58,284 bases of DNA from Candidatus Zhuqueibacterota bacterium (GTDB lineage: Bacteria > Zhuqueibacterota > Zhuqueibacteria > Residuimicrobiales > Oceaniaggregativiventaceae): the NCBI GenBank assembly GCA_014728085.1, contig WJMF01000109.1, positions 1-58,284 on the forward strand. The letters run 5' to 3'. The notes below the pieces were generated by a model that searched no databases, was not told the DNA's origin, and worked only from the letters and a program-made list of their open reading frames with translations. Shown one piece after another: positions 36,570 through 45,587 of the stretch (position 1 is the first letter of the stretch; each line of letters starts with the position of its first letter). A program made the translations under genes and the position numbers.

Positions 36570-37355
36570 TCAACAACTTTCTTTTTGTAGATAAAACATA
36601 AAGATACCGCTGGCCACGGCAACATTGAGTGAATCGATGTCGCTATTGATGGGAATCATCACTTTGCGATTGCATTGCTCCAGCCATTGTTGACCAAGGC
36701 CCTGTGCTTCATTGCCCAGTAAAAGAGCCCATTTCTCCGGCACAGATAACCCTTCAAGCGGAGCAGCATCCTCCGCAATAACACTGCCCAGAATAGCGAT
36801 ACGCCGAGATTTTAAATCGCCAATATCCCGGAAGAGATCTGCCGACCGGATGATCGGCAGTTTAAGCGCTGCGCCCATACTGGCCCGCAACGCTCTTCGG
36901 CTAAAAGGATCAGCGCACGTAGGCCCAATGAGCAAAGCATCGACGCCAAATGCAGCTGCATTTCTTATAATGACGCCCAGATTTTCAACATCATTGATTT
37001 CAGGACAAACCACCAGACGATGCAAAGGAGATTGCCATTGTTGCAGGAGAATATCCGGCTTGCGTTTTCCAAGTGCCAGAACCCCTCGGTGAAATTTAAA
37101 TCCGACAACTCTGGAAATCAACGCTTCTGAAACGAGATAAACTTTTGTTCGAGATGGAATAAAGTCCAACCCGGCAGCCCGTTTCGGCGTCGAAAGAACA
37201 GAGTGCACCTCAAAATCGCTTTGCACCAGTCTTTTGACCAGATGCTTCCCCTCAACAAGGAAAAGTTGATGTTCTTTATATAGCCGTTTTTCTCTGATAT
37301 CGTTATATAAACACAATCTGGGATCCTTGTAAGAAAAAATAGTATCCGTTTTCAT
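36570..37355 (-). CDS. TrmH/SpoU-family RNA 2'-O-methyltransferase
   Basis: The 261-residue product (from ATG at 37355; a TTG at 37385 that overlaps the upstream TGA is an alternative) has an N-terminal RNA-binding domain (KEHQLFLVEGKHLVKRLVQ) and a SPOUT knot domain with the three SpoU motifs: IRNAAAFGVDALLIG, LLGNEAQGLGQQW, and MIPINSDIDSLNVAVASGIFMF. It should methylate a ribose in tRNA or rRNA; the target site is not readable. It follows the KamA-type remnant with overlap if TTG is used. Family call is secure. Confidence 0.92.
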   Translation of the reverse strand: MKTDTIFSYKDPRLCLYNDIREKRLYKEHQLFLVEGKHLVKRLVQSDFEVHSVLSTPKRAAGLDFIPSRTKVYLVSEALISRVVGFKFHRGVLALGKRKPDILLQQWQSPLHRLVVCPEINDVENLGVIIRNAAAFGVDALLIGPTCADPFSRRALRASMGAALKLPIIRSADLFRDIGDLKSRRIAILGSVIAEDAAPLEGLSVPEKWALLLGNEAQGLGQQWLEQCNRKVMIPINSDIDSLNVAVASGIFMFYLQKESC

Positions 37356-37381
37356 GTTGAATGTATCTTTCTTTTGTCGCT

Positions 37382-37969
37382 TCAAGTTTTGTCTTTTTGC
37401 TTGTCCAGCATAAAATCCCGCGTATGCTCAAGTCCCGGAACCATAATAATGGGATGTCCATCTTTACCCACTTTACTATCAGCTGGATAGGCAAAAGAAG
37501 GATCCATGCTTTGATAATATTCCCGGCAATAAGGTTTTAGTTTAATGTATATTCTGCCCTCCTGATCAGATGTTGCCTCTGAACAAAGCCCAAAATCAAC
37601 GTCACCTAATGGAGTGGAAATAATAAAACGGGGAATACCACGTCCGCTCTCCTTGCGCCGGAGTGCTGTGGCAATATCAATTATAATGGATAGTTCTATC
37701 GGATGCGTTTCACACCAATCAACCTGTACAGGGTGCCCGGCGATATAGAGATGATGAAACTCTATTCCACTCGACCTGCAACCATAAGCCAATCGCCCGA
37801 TTTCATCTTCAGATAAATTGATCAAGGGCAATAAGGGGGTATTGTTATAAACAGTAATTCCTTTTCTACCAAGGGATATAGCCAATTTGTTATGCTTTGG
37901 CGTCATTTCATCAGCCTGCAGGAACTGCGTCTCGATTTCCAGACGTTGGGGATTGACAATAGAGATAGT
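37382..37969 (-). pseudogene. C-terminal remnant of a KamA-family radical SAM aminomutase-like gene
   Basis: Residues encoded from about 37969 to the stop at 37382 resemble the C-terminal half of lysine-2,3-aminomutase-like radical SAM proteins: LEIETQFLQADEMTPKHNKL, LGRKGITVYNNTPLL, GIEFHHLYIAGHPVQ and PRFIISTPLGDVDFGL. The N-terminal half, with the CxxxCxxC cluster site and the GGEP-like segment, is absent. The frame does continue upstream to an ATG at 38143 that overlaps the URO-D stop (TGATG), but those 58 residues are hydrophobic and Cys/Phe-rich and do not match the family. A deletion that joined unrelated sequence to the 3' end is the simplest explanation. Inactive as a radical SAM enzyme by inference. 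Confidence 0.7.
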
Positions 37970-38142
37970 ATTGAGTTTACCCAAAAGAATGAAAAGCAAT
38001 AAACAAATAGAGTTTAAAAGACCCGGGCATTCTTGATAAAAGCTACAGAATGACCAGTTCAATAAGATTATATGAGTGCACCCCGGAACGCGCCAGTCGA
38101 AAAAACAAAACGATTCTTCTGAAGAACCCGGGTGAACCCGCA
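37970..38142. other. Junction DNA between URO-D gene and KamA-type remnant
   Basis: About 170 bp that are open in the remnant's frame but encode an unfamiliar Cys-, Phe- and Leu-rich peptide (SFCFFDWRVPGCTHII). A second minus-strand frame is also open across it. Neither looks like a natural domain. It probably marks the deletion or insertion point that removed the radical SAM core. Confidence 0.4.
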
Positions 38143-39177
38143 TCAGATATTCTGATACTGTAAAAAAGCTTCATAAAGCGCGATGACGTTATCCAGCGGC
38201 GTTTCCGGCATGATGGAATGACTGGTACCGCCGATATAGCCGCCATTATGGGCGCCAAATGTTTCAATCAGCTCATCAACTTCTGTTTTGACCTCATCGG
38301 GAGTTGACGAAATCATGGTGCCCTGTACATCAACACCGCCGTTAAAACAAAGCTTGCCGGAAAAATGTTTTCCGAGCTCTTTTATATCCATTGCCTGTGG
38401 TTGCACCGGATTTAAAACATCGAGTCCGATATCAATCAGATCCGGAAGGATGGACATAATGTTGCCGCAAAGATGCATCCAGACATGTGCACCACCGGCG
38501 TGTACACGGTCAAAAAGACGCTTGTAGGCATCCCGGTAATATTTGCGCCAATCATCCGGCTGTATCAACAACCCCCGTTGGGTACCCCAGTCGTCAGAAA
38601 AAAATACTGCATTCACCCCCCTGGCGAGCCATTGATCGATGACTCCCAGATTATGCTCTACAAGGCGATCCCGCAAATCGAAAAAATCACTTTGGTGCAG
38701 ATAGGGATCCATCAGCATGTTTGAAAATCCCCTCAACATCCACAAACGTTCAAAAAGCGTAAACCAGATCGATGCCCGGGCATATCGGCCGCAACGCTCC
38801 TGCAAAGCGATCTCTGCAGGCCTGAACCGCTCTGTCGAAGCCTGATCCGGAAAGCTAAACCCCCGCAATGCTTCATATCCGTCGCTCAATGGATAACGCA
38901 CCGGACGGGCGCCATGCCCATCATCCTCCCACCCCGTATTCCATTCATCCCGCCACCGACGGAGCTGTTGATCTTTGTTTAAATCGAGATAATAGACCGC
39001 AACATCAAGATCGTCGAGCAAATCCGTTCTGAACTGACTCTTGAGATCGAGACAATAGCGGCGTTTACCCTCATCCTTGTCGATCAGCCAGTCAAGATCA
39101 ACTTCAAGAACGGCGGGTATATATGCCGGACCGCTGAATTCTATGGCACGGATAAAATTTTCAATACCTTCTATCAT
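38143..39177 (-). CDS. URO-D-family protein (corrinoid-methyltransferase-like)
   Basis: AAGGAG precedes the ATG. The 344-residue product belongs to the uroporphyrinogen decarboxylase superfamily in the branch that includes MtaA/CmuA-type methyltransferases: LLDDLDVAVYYLD, RGVNAVFFSDDWGTQRGLLIQ, H-V-W-M-H-L-C-G-N-I near 237-246, LDVLNPVQPQAMD, and KLCFNGGVDVQGT. H-x-C and the later cysteine could form the zinc site of methyltransferases. True HemE has an N-terminal RPPxWxMRQ-like motif that is missing here. No corrinoid-protein gene is adjacent. The reaction is therefore unknown. Confidence 0.85.
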   Translation of the reverse strand: MIEGIENFIRAIEFSGPAYIPAVLEVDLDWLIDKDEGKRRYCLDLKSQFRTDLLDDLDVAVYYLDLNKDQQLRRWRDEWNTGWEDDGHGARPVRYPLSDGYEALRGFSFPDQASTERFRPAEIALQERCGRYARASIWFTLFERLWMLRGFSNMLMDPYLHQSDFFDLRDRLVEHNLGVIDQWLARGVNAVFFSDDWGTQRGLLIQPDDWRKYYRDAYKRLFDRVHAGGAHVWMHLCGNIMSILPDLIDIGLDVLNPVQPQAMDIKELGKHFSGKLCFNGGVDVQGTMISSTPDEVKTEVDELIETFGAHNGGYIGGTSHSIMPETPLDNVIALYEAFLQYQNI

Positions 39178-39504
39178 CTTCTGCTCCTTTTGCGCTCGAA
39201 AACACCCATAAAGGCATAATCATTACCACGCCGACGGATTTAATTTGGCGAACCAATGCAATTTACACCGCTGCATCGAGGGCGAGTAAAAATGTACAAT
39301 AAAATCGAAACCCATGCAAAACAATTCTTGATAAAAAGAAAAGAGAGAAAAGATAATTGGAAAAGAAAATATCACCGGTTTTCCGCTTTTGGCACAAAAC
39401 GTTGATACGGCAGTAACCGGAAGGGTTCGTTCGAAACAAAACGAACGAACAGAGATTGTGCGGTTCTTTGGCAAGGTGAATCCCCCCCCCGATTTCCCGG
39501 GCAT
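39178..39504. other. Intergenic region with small inverted repeat and poly-C run
   Basis: 327 bp between the URO-D start and the TPR-lipoprotein stop, both minus strand. GTTCGTTCG (39425-39433) and CGAACGAAC (39442-39450) form a perfect 9-bp stem with an 8-base loop about 55 bp past the TPR stop and may terminate that transcript, though no T-run follows. A run of nine or ten C lies at 39481-39490. An open frame across the region is not convincing as a gene. Confidence 0.5.
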
Positions 39505-41196
39505 TTATTTAAAGACGGTAACCTCCCGTTCGATGGTGATTTTTCTTGGAGTTGCGACTTGCCTGGCTTTTGGCAGCCACTCTTTTGCCGGTGAATAATC
39601 GGGATTGATCTGCAGGCAGGTTTCCCATGACTCGATGACGTTCTCCCAGTCCGCGAGTTCCCAATAAGCAATGCCCAGATTGAAAAAAGCCGGTGCGGAG
39701 TCAGGATTCAGTGTAATCGCCCTGTTAAAATCCTCAATAGCGCGCTTGTGCTGTCCCAGCTGGTTGTGGGTGAGACCTCTGTGATTATATACCATGTCGT
39801 TCGATGCATCGATTTCGATCGAACGACTGTAATCCAAAATCGCCTCGTTATAGCGGCCGCTGAGACGATAACGATCTCCCCTTTTGTGATACAGCTTGGC
39901 ATTATCAGGATCGTGGTCAATTGCCCGATGATAATCCTGTATGGATTCATTGTGCGCTTCCAGTCCGGCATAGCAGGCTGCTCTGGAGATATAGAGCCTG
40001 GAATCCGGGGAATCGAGGTCGATGGCACGGCTATAATCTCTTATGGCATTGCGATATTCCCCCATCTCCTGATAGATATGAGCGCGATTCACCAGTACAG
40101 CCGATGCGTTGGGATCCAGCTCGAGGGCTTTATTGTAATCCTGCAAGGCGTGAAGCGGTTGATCCAGCTTTTGGTAAATATTACCGCGATTGTTAAATGC
40201 TTTCGTATATAAAGAGTCAAGCTCGATGGCACGGCTGTAGTATAAAATTTTTTCAAGTGGATTGCCTGTGTTTATCGCCACATGAAACCAATCCACAGCG
40301 GTTTTTGCCTCTTTTACAACTTTTTGATCCGGCTTTATAGACGCAGAAGAATGCTCATTTTCTTTAATCAGCTGTCGTATTTCTTTGGATTCTTCGACCT
40401 GCTGCCAAAACTCCGGCTCCAATTCCTTTCTCGTCCTCTGTTTCAGCCCGGTCACAACCGTTTCAGCATATTGGCGAATCTCCGGATCGGTTTCCGTTTC
40501 CAACCGGGTTTTTAGACGGCTGATCATCTCTCCTTTTTGAATATAAATCCCTTTTGCGCTTCGCTGAAATGGTTTATAACCGGATTCTGATTTTAATAGA
40601 TCGATCTCGCGGGTCATTCTGTCAATGGCCAGCCACGCCCGCTTTTTCTCGTCTTTTTCCTCAAGAGATGCCAGCATGCGGATAATATCCATCAATGCAC
40701 TTGATTTGGCCTTGCTGAATTTTTGGCTCGCCTGAATATAAGGCAGCATCATGGAGACTTTTTTGTCGAAAACAAATCCCTTGTGTCGTTCCGGAGCGTT
40801 AAAGATATCCTCCATCTGTGACTGAGTTCCGCTAAAGACCTTAAATTCAAATTCTTTGGCCGCCAAAGCCAGATGAGGCGTCTCCTGCTCAGCAGCAACT
40901 TTTTCGATCATCCGGTCCCATCGGGTGATTTTTTCCAGCTTTTTTTCCAGCTTTTCAAAATTATCATCTATCGAAAATCCCGGCGAAGAGGCGCACAAGC
41001 TGTCAAAGAGTGTCGTCATCGCTGCAATTCTATCCCCGGATAGCGGCTCGCCCTGGGATATTGGCTCTTCCGACAACCGCGAAAGCCACTGAAACGTATC
41101 TTCATCTCCCGGCCCCCGTTCAAGCATTGATCGTTGGGATGAACATGCCAGAAAAACAAACAGGGCTAAAATATGAATTTTTAGAAAATAGTTCAT
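39505..41196 (-). CDS. TPR-repeat lipoprotein
   Basis: AGAGAGGA precedes the ATG. The 563-residue product has a lipoprotein signal (MNYFLKIHILALFVFLACSS). Residues about 20-300 are helical and charged, without a recognised domain. From about 310 onward there are seven consecutive 34-residue TPR units with the usual pattern, for example AFNNRGNIYQKLDQPLHALQ-type, AVLVNRAHIYQEMGEYRNAI, LYHKRGDRYRLSGRYNEAIL and AFFNLGIAYWELADWENVIE. TPR lipoproteins act as scaffolds for envelope complexes; no partner is evident. It lies downstream of the protease genes, across a gap of about 150 bp. Confidence 0.85.
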   Translation of the reverse strand: MNYFLKIHILALFVFLACSSQRSMLERGPGDEDTFQWLSRLSEEPISQGEPLSGDRIAAMTTLFDSLCASSPGFSIDDNFEKLEKKLEKITRWDRMIEKVAAEQETPHLALAAKEFEFKVFSGTQSQMEDIFNAPERHKGFVFDKKVSMMLPYIQASQKFSKAKSSALMDIIRMLASLEEKDEKKRAWLAIDRMTREIDLLKSESGYKPFQRSAKGIYIQKGEMISRLKTRLETETDPEIRQYAETVVTGLKQRTRKELEPEFWQQVEESKEIRQLIKENEHSSASIKPDQKVVKEAKTAVDWFHVAINTGNPLEKILYYSRAIELDSLYTKAFNNRGNIYQKLDQPLHALQDYNKALELDPNASAVLVNRAHIYQEMGEYRNAIRDYSRAIDLDSPDSRLYISRAACYAGLEAHNESIQDYHRAIDHDPDNAKLYHKRGDRYRLSGRYNEAILDYSRSIEIDASNDMVYNHRGLTHNQLGQHKRAIEDFNRAITLNPDSAPAFFNLGIAYWELADWENVIESWETCLQINPDYSPAKEWLPKARQVATPRKITIEREVTVFK

Positions 41197-41349
41197 CTGA
41201 AATCCTCTCTGGGTATTTACTATACATATTCAACCCAGACCATCCGGTTTTGTTTCATATTGATAAAAGATATCCCTGTATATTGAGATCACTCTGCCAT
41301 GTTCATAACTCTATTCTCTTGTTTAAATCTTTCGTCTGCTTGATAATTT

Positions 41350-42717
41350 TCACTGCCGGTAGAGACAAAGCCTTCCCAGGTGTTGTGAGGTTCCGGCATC
41401 TGAACGTATGGAACGCGTCAGGGCATGATATCCTTTATGGAACCCATAAAATTTCAACTGTTGTTCTCTTGGAATGCTGAGAACGAAAAAACCGTCTTCA
41501 TCGCTCTGAGCGACCTGATAATAGAACTCTCCTTCAAGCACTTGTTGAGCATCGGAACTGAGGTCTTGTTTTGATATGTTTCGGGAGATGATTTGACGGA
41601 CAGCGGTAATGGGAATATCAAAATAGGCGGCAATGTCCTCGACTTTCGCGCCGGCTTTGTACATCTGTTGAAACATAAAGACAACGACCACACCTTGCAA
41701 CTCAAGATGAAGCTGGCTGATCTGATCAAACGTACGGTCGGGACGAGTAACCATCACTGCTGCTGGAATCGGTTCCTTTGAATGAGCGGAAATCAACTTA
41801 CCGCTGAGATAGATGTTTTCAGCCGTTTCGTCGCTGTTATAATCCTTTTGCAGCCATTCAGGTGGAATCTCCGGCACATCAAGATTAAACTTTTTTTCAG
41901 CAATGGTGAGTACCTTGACCGCCCAGGTGACCGGGTGAATGTACCCCATATCTGAGCCGGCCAGGGTGGGCAACGTCACGGCGGTGGGCACACCGATAAG
42001 CCGGGATTGATGCAGTGCTGATCCGCCGCTATTGCCCGAAGACATGGCTGCATCTGTCTTGATAAAACCATCGAGGCCGCCATACTGATCATTCATATAA
42101 TAACCCAGAAATTTACCATCACTTACCGTAATGGTTTTGCCTCCTTTTGACGGATAGCCAAGGATCAGCAATCTCGAATTTAATGGCAAAGAAAAAGGGT
42201 CTCCGATTTCTACAAAAGGGAAGGAAATTTGTTCGATGCTATTTCCCTCGGCATCGCCAACGATCCGCAGCAAGGCAGTATCATGCTTTTCATCCAGCGC
42301 GACCGGCTCGGCTGTAAATTGCATCACCGGAGATTTTAGCGGGTCATTATCTTCAAGACCATAAACGATCAGAGAACGGTTTGCCGGCTCGATGATTTGC
42401 AATTGCCTGGATTGATTGTCATAGCGAATCCGCCGATCCATTTTATAAACATGATGGTTGGTCAAAATTAAGCCATCAGGACTTATAATGGTGCCGGAAC
42501 CCATGGGCACCTGAGTAATTTTTTGGTCCGTCAGCTGACCGGTTCTTAATAATTGATTATTCTCTTCATTGAAAACCGGGTTTTTAAACATCATGATATT
42601 GACTGTTCGCTGAAGCTGCACAAAAGGTCGCATCTCCTGAGGAATCTCCTGAGATGGAAGATTCTGCCACAGGAGTAAAAAAATCAACACCCGGCCACTA
42701 CATTTATTTAACAACAT
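41350..42717 (-). CDS. Secreted HtrA-like (S1C-type) serine protease with interrupted C-terminal beta domain
   Basis: The ATG at 42717 follows GCAGGAGG and overlaps the upstream PrsW-family gene by 14 bp. The 455-residue product has a signal peptide and a trypsin-like domain with intact triad: His in L-T-N-H-H-V-Y, Asp in E-K-H-D-T-A-L-L-R-I, Ser in M-S-S-G-N-S-G-G-S-A. No PDZ domain follows. Instead, from about residue 298, comes a carboxypeptidase-regulatory-like beta domain (YLSGKLISAHSKEPIPAAVMV ... DEDGFFVLSIPREQQLKF) interrupted by about 65 residues that contain GAKVEDIAAYFDIPITAVRQII, which reads like a helix-turn-helix. Protease call is secure; the insert is odd. Confidence 0.88.
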   Translation of the reverse strand: MLLNKCSGRVLIFLLLWQNLPSQEIPQEMRPFVQLQRTVNIMMFKNPVFNEENNQLLRTGQLTDQKITQVPMGSGTIISPDGLILTNHHVYKMDRRIRYDNQSRQLQIIEPANRSLIVYGLEDNDPLKSPVMQFTAEPVALDEKHDTALLRIVGDAEGNSIEQISFPFVEIGDPFSLPLNSRLLILGYPSKGGKTITVSDGKFLGYYMNDQYGGLDGFIKTDAAMSSGNSGGSALHQSRLIGVPTAVTLPTLAGSDMGYIHPVTWAVKVLTIAEKKFNLDVPEIPPEWLQKDYNSDETAENIYLSGKLISAHSKEPIPAAVMVTRPDRTFDQISQLHLELQGVVVVFMFQQMYKAGAKVEDIAAYFDIPITAVRQIISRNISKQDLSSDAQQVLEGEFYYQVAQSDEDGFFVLSIPREQQLKFYGFHKGYHALTRSIRSDAGTSQHLGRLCLYRQ

Positions 42718-44149
42718 TCCGGCCTCCTGCTTTCTGCCACTTGACACTCTGCAATATATTCTCGTACAGATATAAACCAGACGTGAAATAGCGCGAAGAT
42801 GCACGATAGGTAAAAATAAAGAGCTGATTATCTATCTGAATAAAATCTTTATATACCTGAACAAGAGCAGGAAAAATTTCTTTTGGTTCTTCGTTCTCTT
42901 TCAGGTAACTGAACGCTAACCGTTTTCCCGCCCTATGATTTATATTTACCGGCTGAATATTGACGCTGACAGGAGCGGAATGATGGATATAAGAAGTTAA
43001 ATCAAGAGCCGCCAGGTCCTTGTTGGTTATAACAATTGATAGTGAAAAAACAAACTGCGGAGAGGGCATGTTTCGCGAAATGAACAATACCCTGTCCGTT
43101 GGCGGAGCAAAGGTCGGCTCGGTATATTCCTGAAAGGGAAATCTTGACATGGAATGAGGAAAACAAAAGCGAACGCCGTGCTTGAGATCTTTGAATACCT
43201 TCCCCTGCAAACCATAATGAGAGACCACTCCGCCTGCCAGCAATAGCAGAAGAAGAGTTGCTGATGAAAGTACGTCCAGCCGATTGCGGACCCGGACGCT
43301 TCGATGAAGGTCCTTTCGTGTCAACCGTTTCATCATCCGAGTACAAAATAAAAGTATGAGGAAAACATAAACCAGGGTCAGAAAAAAGGAAAGCCAAAAA
43401 GCATGGGCAAAGCCGTATATAAAAATGAACTCATCGAGCAAAAAATAGCCTCCGAGGAGAAATGTGCCGACAAAAATCGCAAGTGCAGAGGAAAAATCGA
43501 TGGACTGATCGCTAAATTTTGCTTTTCCGATGGCGTAACCGATAACCGCCCCCACACCAGAGTAGATGAGAACATGGGTGGTGGCTGTGTAGCCGATGGC
43601 AAATATCGTATTGTCCGAATATGTCCATCCATACACCACGGAATAGACAAATGCCATTCCACAGCCGGCAAAAGCACCATAGACCATGCCATCCACCGGT
43701 TCATCAAATTCACGGCTGGAATAAAATCCATATCGCAGGATAAAATATAAAATGATACAGATTACTGGCGCATAGACAAGAAATGAGCCAAAGACAAAAA
43801 GCGATGACGATTCATGGATCCATTCCTGCAGGCGGAACAGCGTCCGGTGTAGCGGCAATATGACCAGGCCCATACCGGCCATGCCGGCGAGAAACGAAAG
43901 CAAGGTATAGGAGACCGGTTCCGGTTCACGCCGATCCCGTATATAAAAAAACAAAGTCCACAGAATACTGGGTATAAAAACGATTATAATCAGCACCGCG
44001 GCGCGAATGAAGGGGGGCGCAGTCAACTCTTTCTGGTTTCCCCAAAGATAAACGAGCAGCAAAAAGACGACCTGCGAGATAAAGTTCACAAAGCCTGCCC
44101 GCGATACATTTTCAAGGCGCCTGAAAGCTTTGAGATTGGGCTCTGCCAT
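42704..44149 (-). CDS. PrsW-family intramembrane metalloprotease-like protein
   Basis: I prefer the ATG at 44149 (TGGAG upstream). The 481-residue product has about eight membrane helices in residues 20-300 with PrsW-family signatures: FYIRDRREPEPVSYTLLSFLAGM, EFDEPVDGMVYGAFAGCGMAFVYSVVYG, and AHAFWLSFF with a histidine in a later helix. The last about 175 residues form a soluble domain (LKHGVRFCFPHSMSRF) not found in the short Bacillus PrsW. PrsW cleaves the anti-sigma factor RsiW in B. subtilis. Here an ECF sigma/anti-sigma pair lies just upstream and a secreted HtrA-like protease is encoded directly downstream with overlap. The link is inference from position. Confidence 0.82.
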   Translation of the reverse strand: MAEPNLKAFRRLENVSRAGFVNFISQVVFLLLVYLWGNQKELTAPPFIRAAVLIIIVFIPSILWTLFFYIRDRREPEPVSYTLLSFLAGMAGMGLVILPLHRTLFRLQEWIHESSSLFVFGSFLVYAPVICIILYFILRYGFYSSREFDEPVDGMVYGAFAGCGMAFVYSVVYGWTYSDNTIFAIGYTATTHVLIYSGVGAVIGYAIGKAKFSDQSIDFSSALAIFVGTFLLGGYFLLDEFIFIYGFAHAFWLSFFLTLVYVFLILLFCTRMMKRLTRKDLHRSVRVRNRLDVLSSATLLLLLLAGGVVSHYGLQGKVFKDLKHGVRFCFPHSMSRFPFQEYTEPTFAPPTDRVLFISRNMPSPQFVFSLSIVITNKDLAALDLTSYIHHSAPVSVNIQPVNINHRAGKRLAFSYLKENEEPKEIFPALVQVYKDFIQIDNQLFIFTYRASSRYFTSGLYLYENILQSVKWQKAGGRNVVK

Positions 44150-44375
44150 CGTAAACTCCACTTTTCGTTTTACGGAGAATATACCTACTGTTTATTTTTT
44201 TAATATAAAAGCCCTGGAGGCAAAATGCAAATAAAATTCCGGAGCTTGGCTGCTACCTTTTTTGATATCAATCAATAAAACCTGCTATTTCATAATAAGG
44301 TGATCTCATCCGGTAAATAAAAAATTATAGCATGTTCCCCTGCCATCCTGCGGAATCCACGTAACCGCAAACAAA

Positions 44376-44407
44376 AAGGTCACCTGTTTTCGAACACAGG
44401 TGACCTT
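44376..44407 (-). terminator. Rho-independent terminator after the sigma/anti-sigma operon
   Basis: A perfect 12-bp stem AAGGTCACCTGT / ACAGGTGACCTT (44376-44387 and 44396-44407) with an eight-base loop lies 33 bp past the stop of the coiled-coil gene. On the minus strand it is followed by a short T-rich tract (TTTGTTTG). It should separate the ECF-sigma operon from the PrsW/protease operon. The remaining 44150-44375 is AT-rich and shows no gene. Confidence 0.85.
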
Positions 44408-44439
44408 ACCGCTTTAATCTTCGAAGGTGAGCGACAGAT

Positions 44440-45054
44440 TTACCAGCGCAACTCGTCCCGGTTTTGTGTAAGCATATTTATACGATGATCGATGATTTGT
44501 TGTTTGTTTTCGGCCCGCTCCTGCAGGGTCTGGCGCAATTTTTCCAAACGCTGTTCCATTTTAGCGATTTGATCGCGACGATCCAATTCTCTCAAGTCAA
44601 AAAGTTCATCCAATACCGATCTGAGTTCACCCAGAATCTGTGGTTTCTCATCCTCGGCAGTATTTTTATATTCCGACGCCAGGCGTTTTTCCTTTACTTC
44701 GAGTTGTGTCATTTTTCGCTTGCGATCATACAGTTCCGGTTCTTCATCCTCAAAGGCCTGCAATTTTTTCATTTCCCTGAAGATGAGCAATATGCGGCGT
44801 TTATAAGCTTCGGGATTGCTGCTTTCAAGTTCCTGCAACTGCTTTACGGACGGCGGATCCAGTTGATTGAGAAATTCCAGTGCCTGTTGTTCCTGTTCCG
44901 GGCTTAGGCGTCCTGCCAGGCGATCGATTCTTTGCTTAATACGGGTTCTATCCTGGGGCTGTGATCTGTTTTTGCGGATATTGATCTGTCCGTTTACTAT
45001 TGTCGTCATGGCAATAAAAATAAAAACCAGCAAATAGATAATTGAGCGTTTCAT
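44440..45054 (-). CDS. Periplasmic coiled-coil protein of the ECF-sigma operon
   Basis: AAAAGGAGAA precedes the ATG. The 204-residue product has a signal peptide (MKRSIIYLLVFIFIAMTTIVNG) followed by almost uninterrupted charged helix, including RLSPEQEQQALEFLNQLDPP and LEKLRQTLQERAENKQQIID. The size, export and helical, charge-rich make-up recall small periplasmic chaperone or metal-sensing proteins of the CpxP/Spy/ZraP type, but I see no LTxxQ motif, so this is only a comparison. It is the third gene of the sigma/anti-sigma operon, 14 bp after the anti-sigma gene, and probably belongs to its stress response. Confidence 0.7.
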   Translation of the reverse strand: MKRSIIYLLVFIFIAMTTIVNGQINIRKNRSQPQDRTRIKQRIDRLAGRLSPEQEQQALEFLNQLDPPSVKQLQELESSNPEAYKRRILLIFREMKKLQAFEDEEPELYDRKRKMTQLEVKEKRLASEYKNTAEDEKPQILGELRSVLDELFDLRELDRRDQIAKMEQRLEKLRQTLQERAENKQQIIDHRINMLTQNRDELRW

Positions 45055-45068
45055 CTCTTGTTCTCCTT

Positions 45069-45587
45069 TTAAAAAGTTGAAAAATCTCCTTGTAATTCTG
45101 TCAAATCATTTTGCAGATTTCGAATAGCATCATCGATATACTCATCGTCCTGATAAGAACCGGCTAAAAGCCATTCCTCATCTTCCCACCGGTTCAGGGT
45201 ACTATCCAGTTCTGAAATGGTTTGATCGATGGCTGTTGCATCCCATTGCACTTCCTGACTTGAAGACCGGTCCAGCCCAATCCATAGCGCAATGAACAAT
45301 GATGCAGCCAGGGCCAAAACAGCAGCTGTTTTTGAATATGGATACAACAAGGACTTTTGCTCCAGCCGTTGCCGTGTTTTTTCGAATTTTAAATCGTCAA
45401 TATCATCCTGACCGATCCGGCCATAAGCTTCCAGGGTTTGACGTATTTCCACATAATTTTTCCGGCAGTCGGAACACGTTTTCAGGTGTGAATTCCAGGC
45501 CGCCATTCCGGTAACGGAAAGAGCGTTATCCATGTATAACCATATTTCTTCTGAGAAGGTATTGCACATTTTTCTATTCGATTGCAT
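45069..45587 (-). CDS. Membrane-anchored zinc-finger anti-sigma factor
   Basis: The 172-residue product starts with a zf-HC2 (anti-sigma zinc-finger) domain: cysteine at residue 8, then H-L-K-T-C-S-D-C near 34-41, the H-x3-C-x2-C site. A membrane helix (TAAVLALAASLFIALWIGLD) lies at about 85-104, followed by a short acidic periplasmic tail. Its start overlaps the sigma-factor gene by 14 bp. The layout is that of anti-sigma factors that hold an ECF sigma factor at the membrane until cleaved. The partner should be the upstream sigma factor. Confidence 0.87.
   Translation of the reverse strand: MQSNRKMCNTFSEEIWLYMDNALSVTGMAAWNSHLKTCSDCRKNYVEIRQTLEAYGRIGQDDIDDLKFEKTRQRLEQKSLLYPYSKTAAVLALAASLFIALWIGLDRSSSQEVQWDATAIDQTISELDSTLNRWEDEEWLLAGSYQDDEYIDDAIRNLQNDLTELQGDFSTF

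Noticed and set aside
39223-39504. 93-codon minus-strand open frame between URO-D and TPR genes
   Set aside because: Includes the poly-C run and an inverted repeat, has no family resemblance and no ribosome-binding site.
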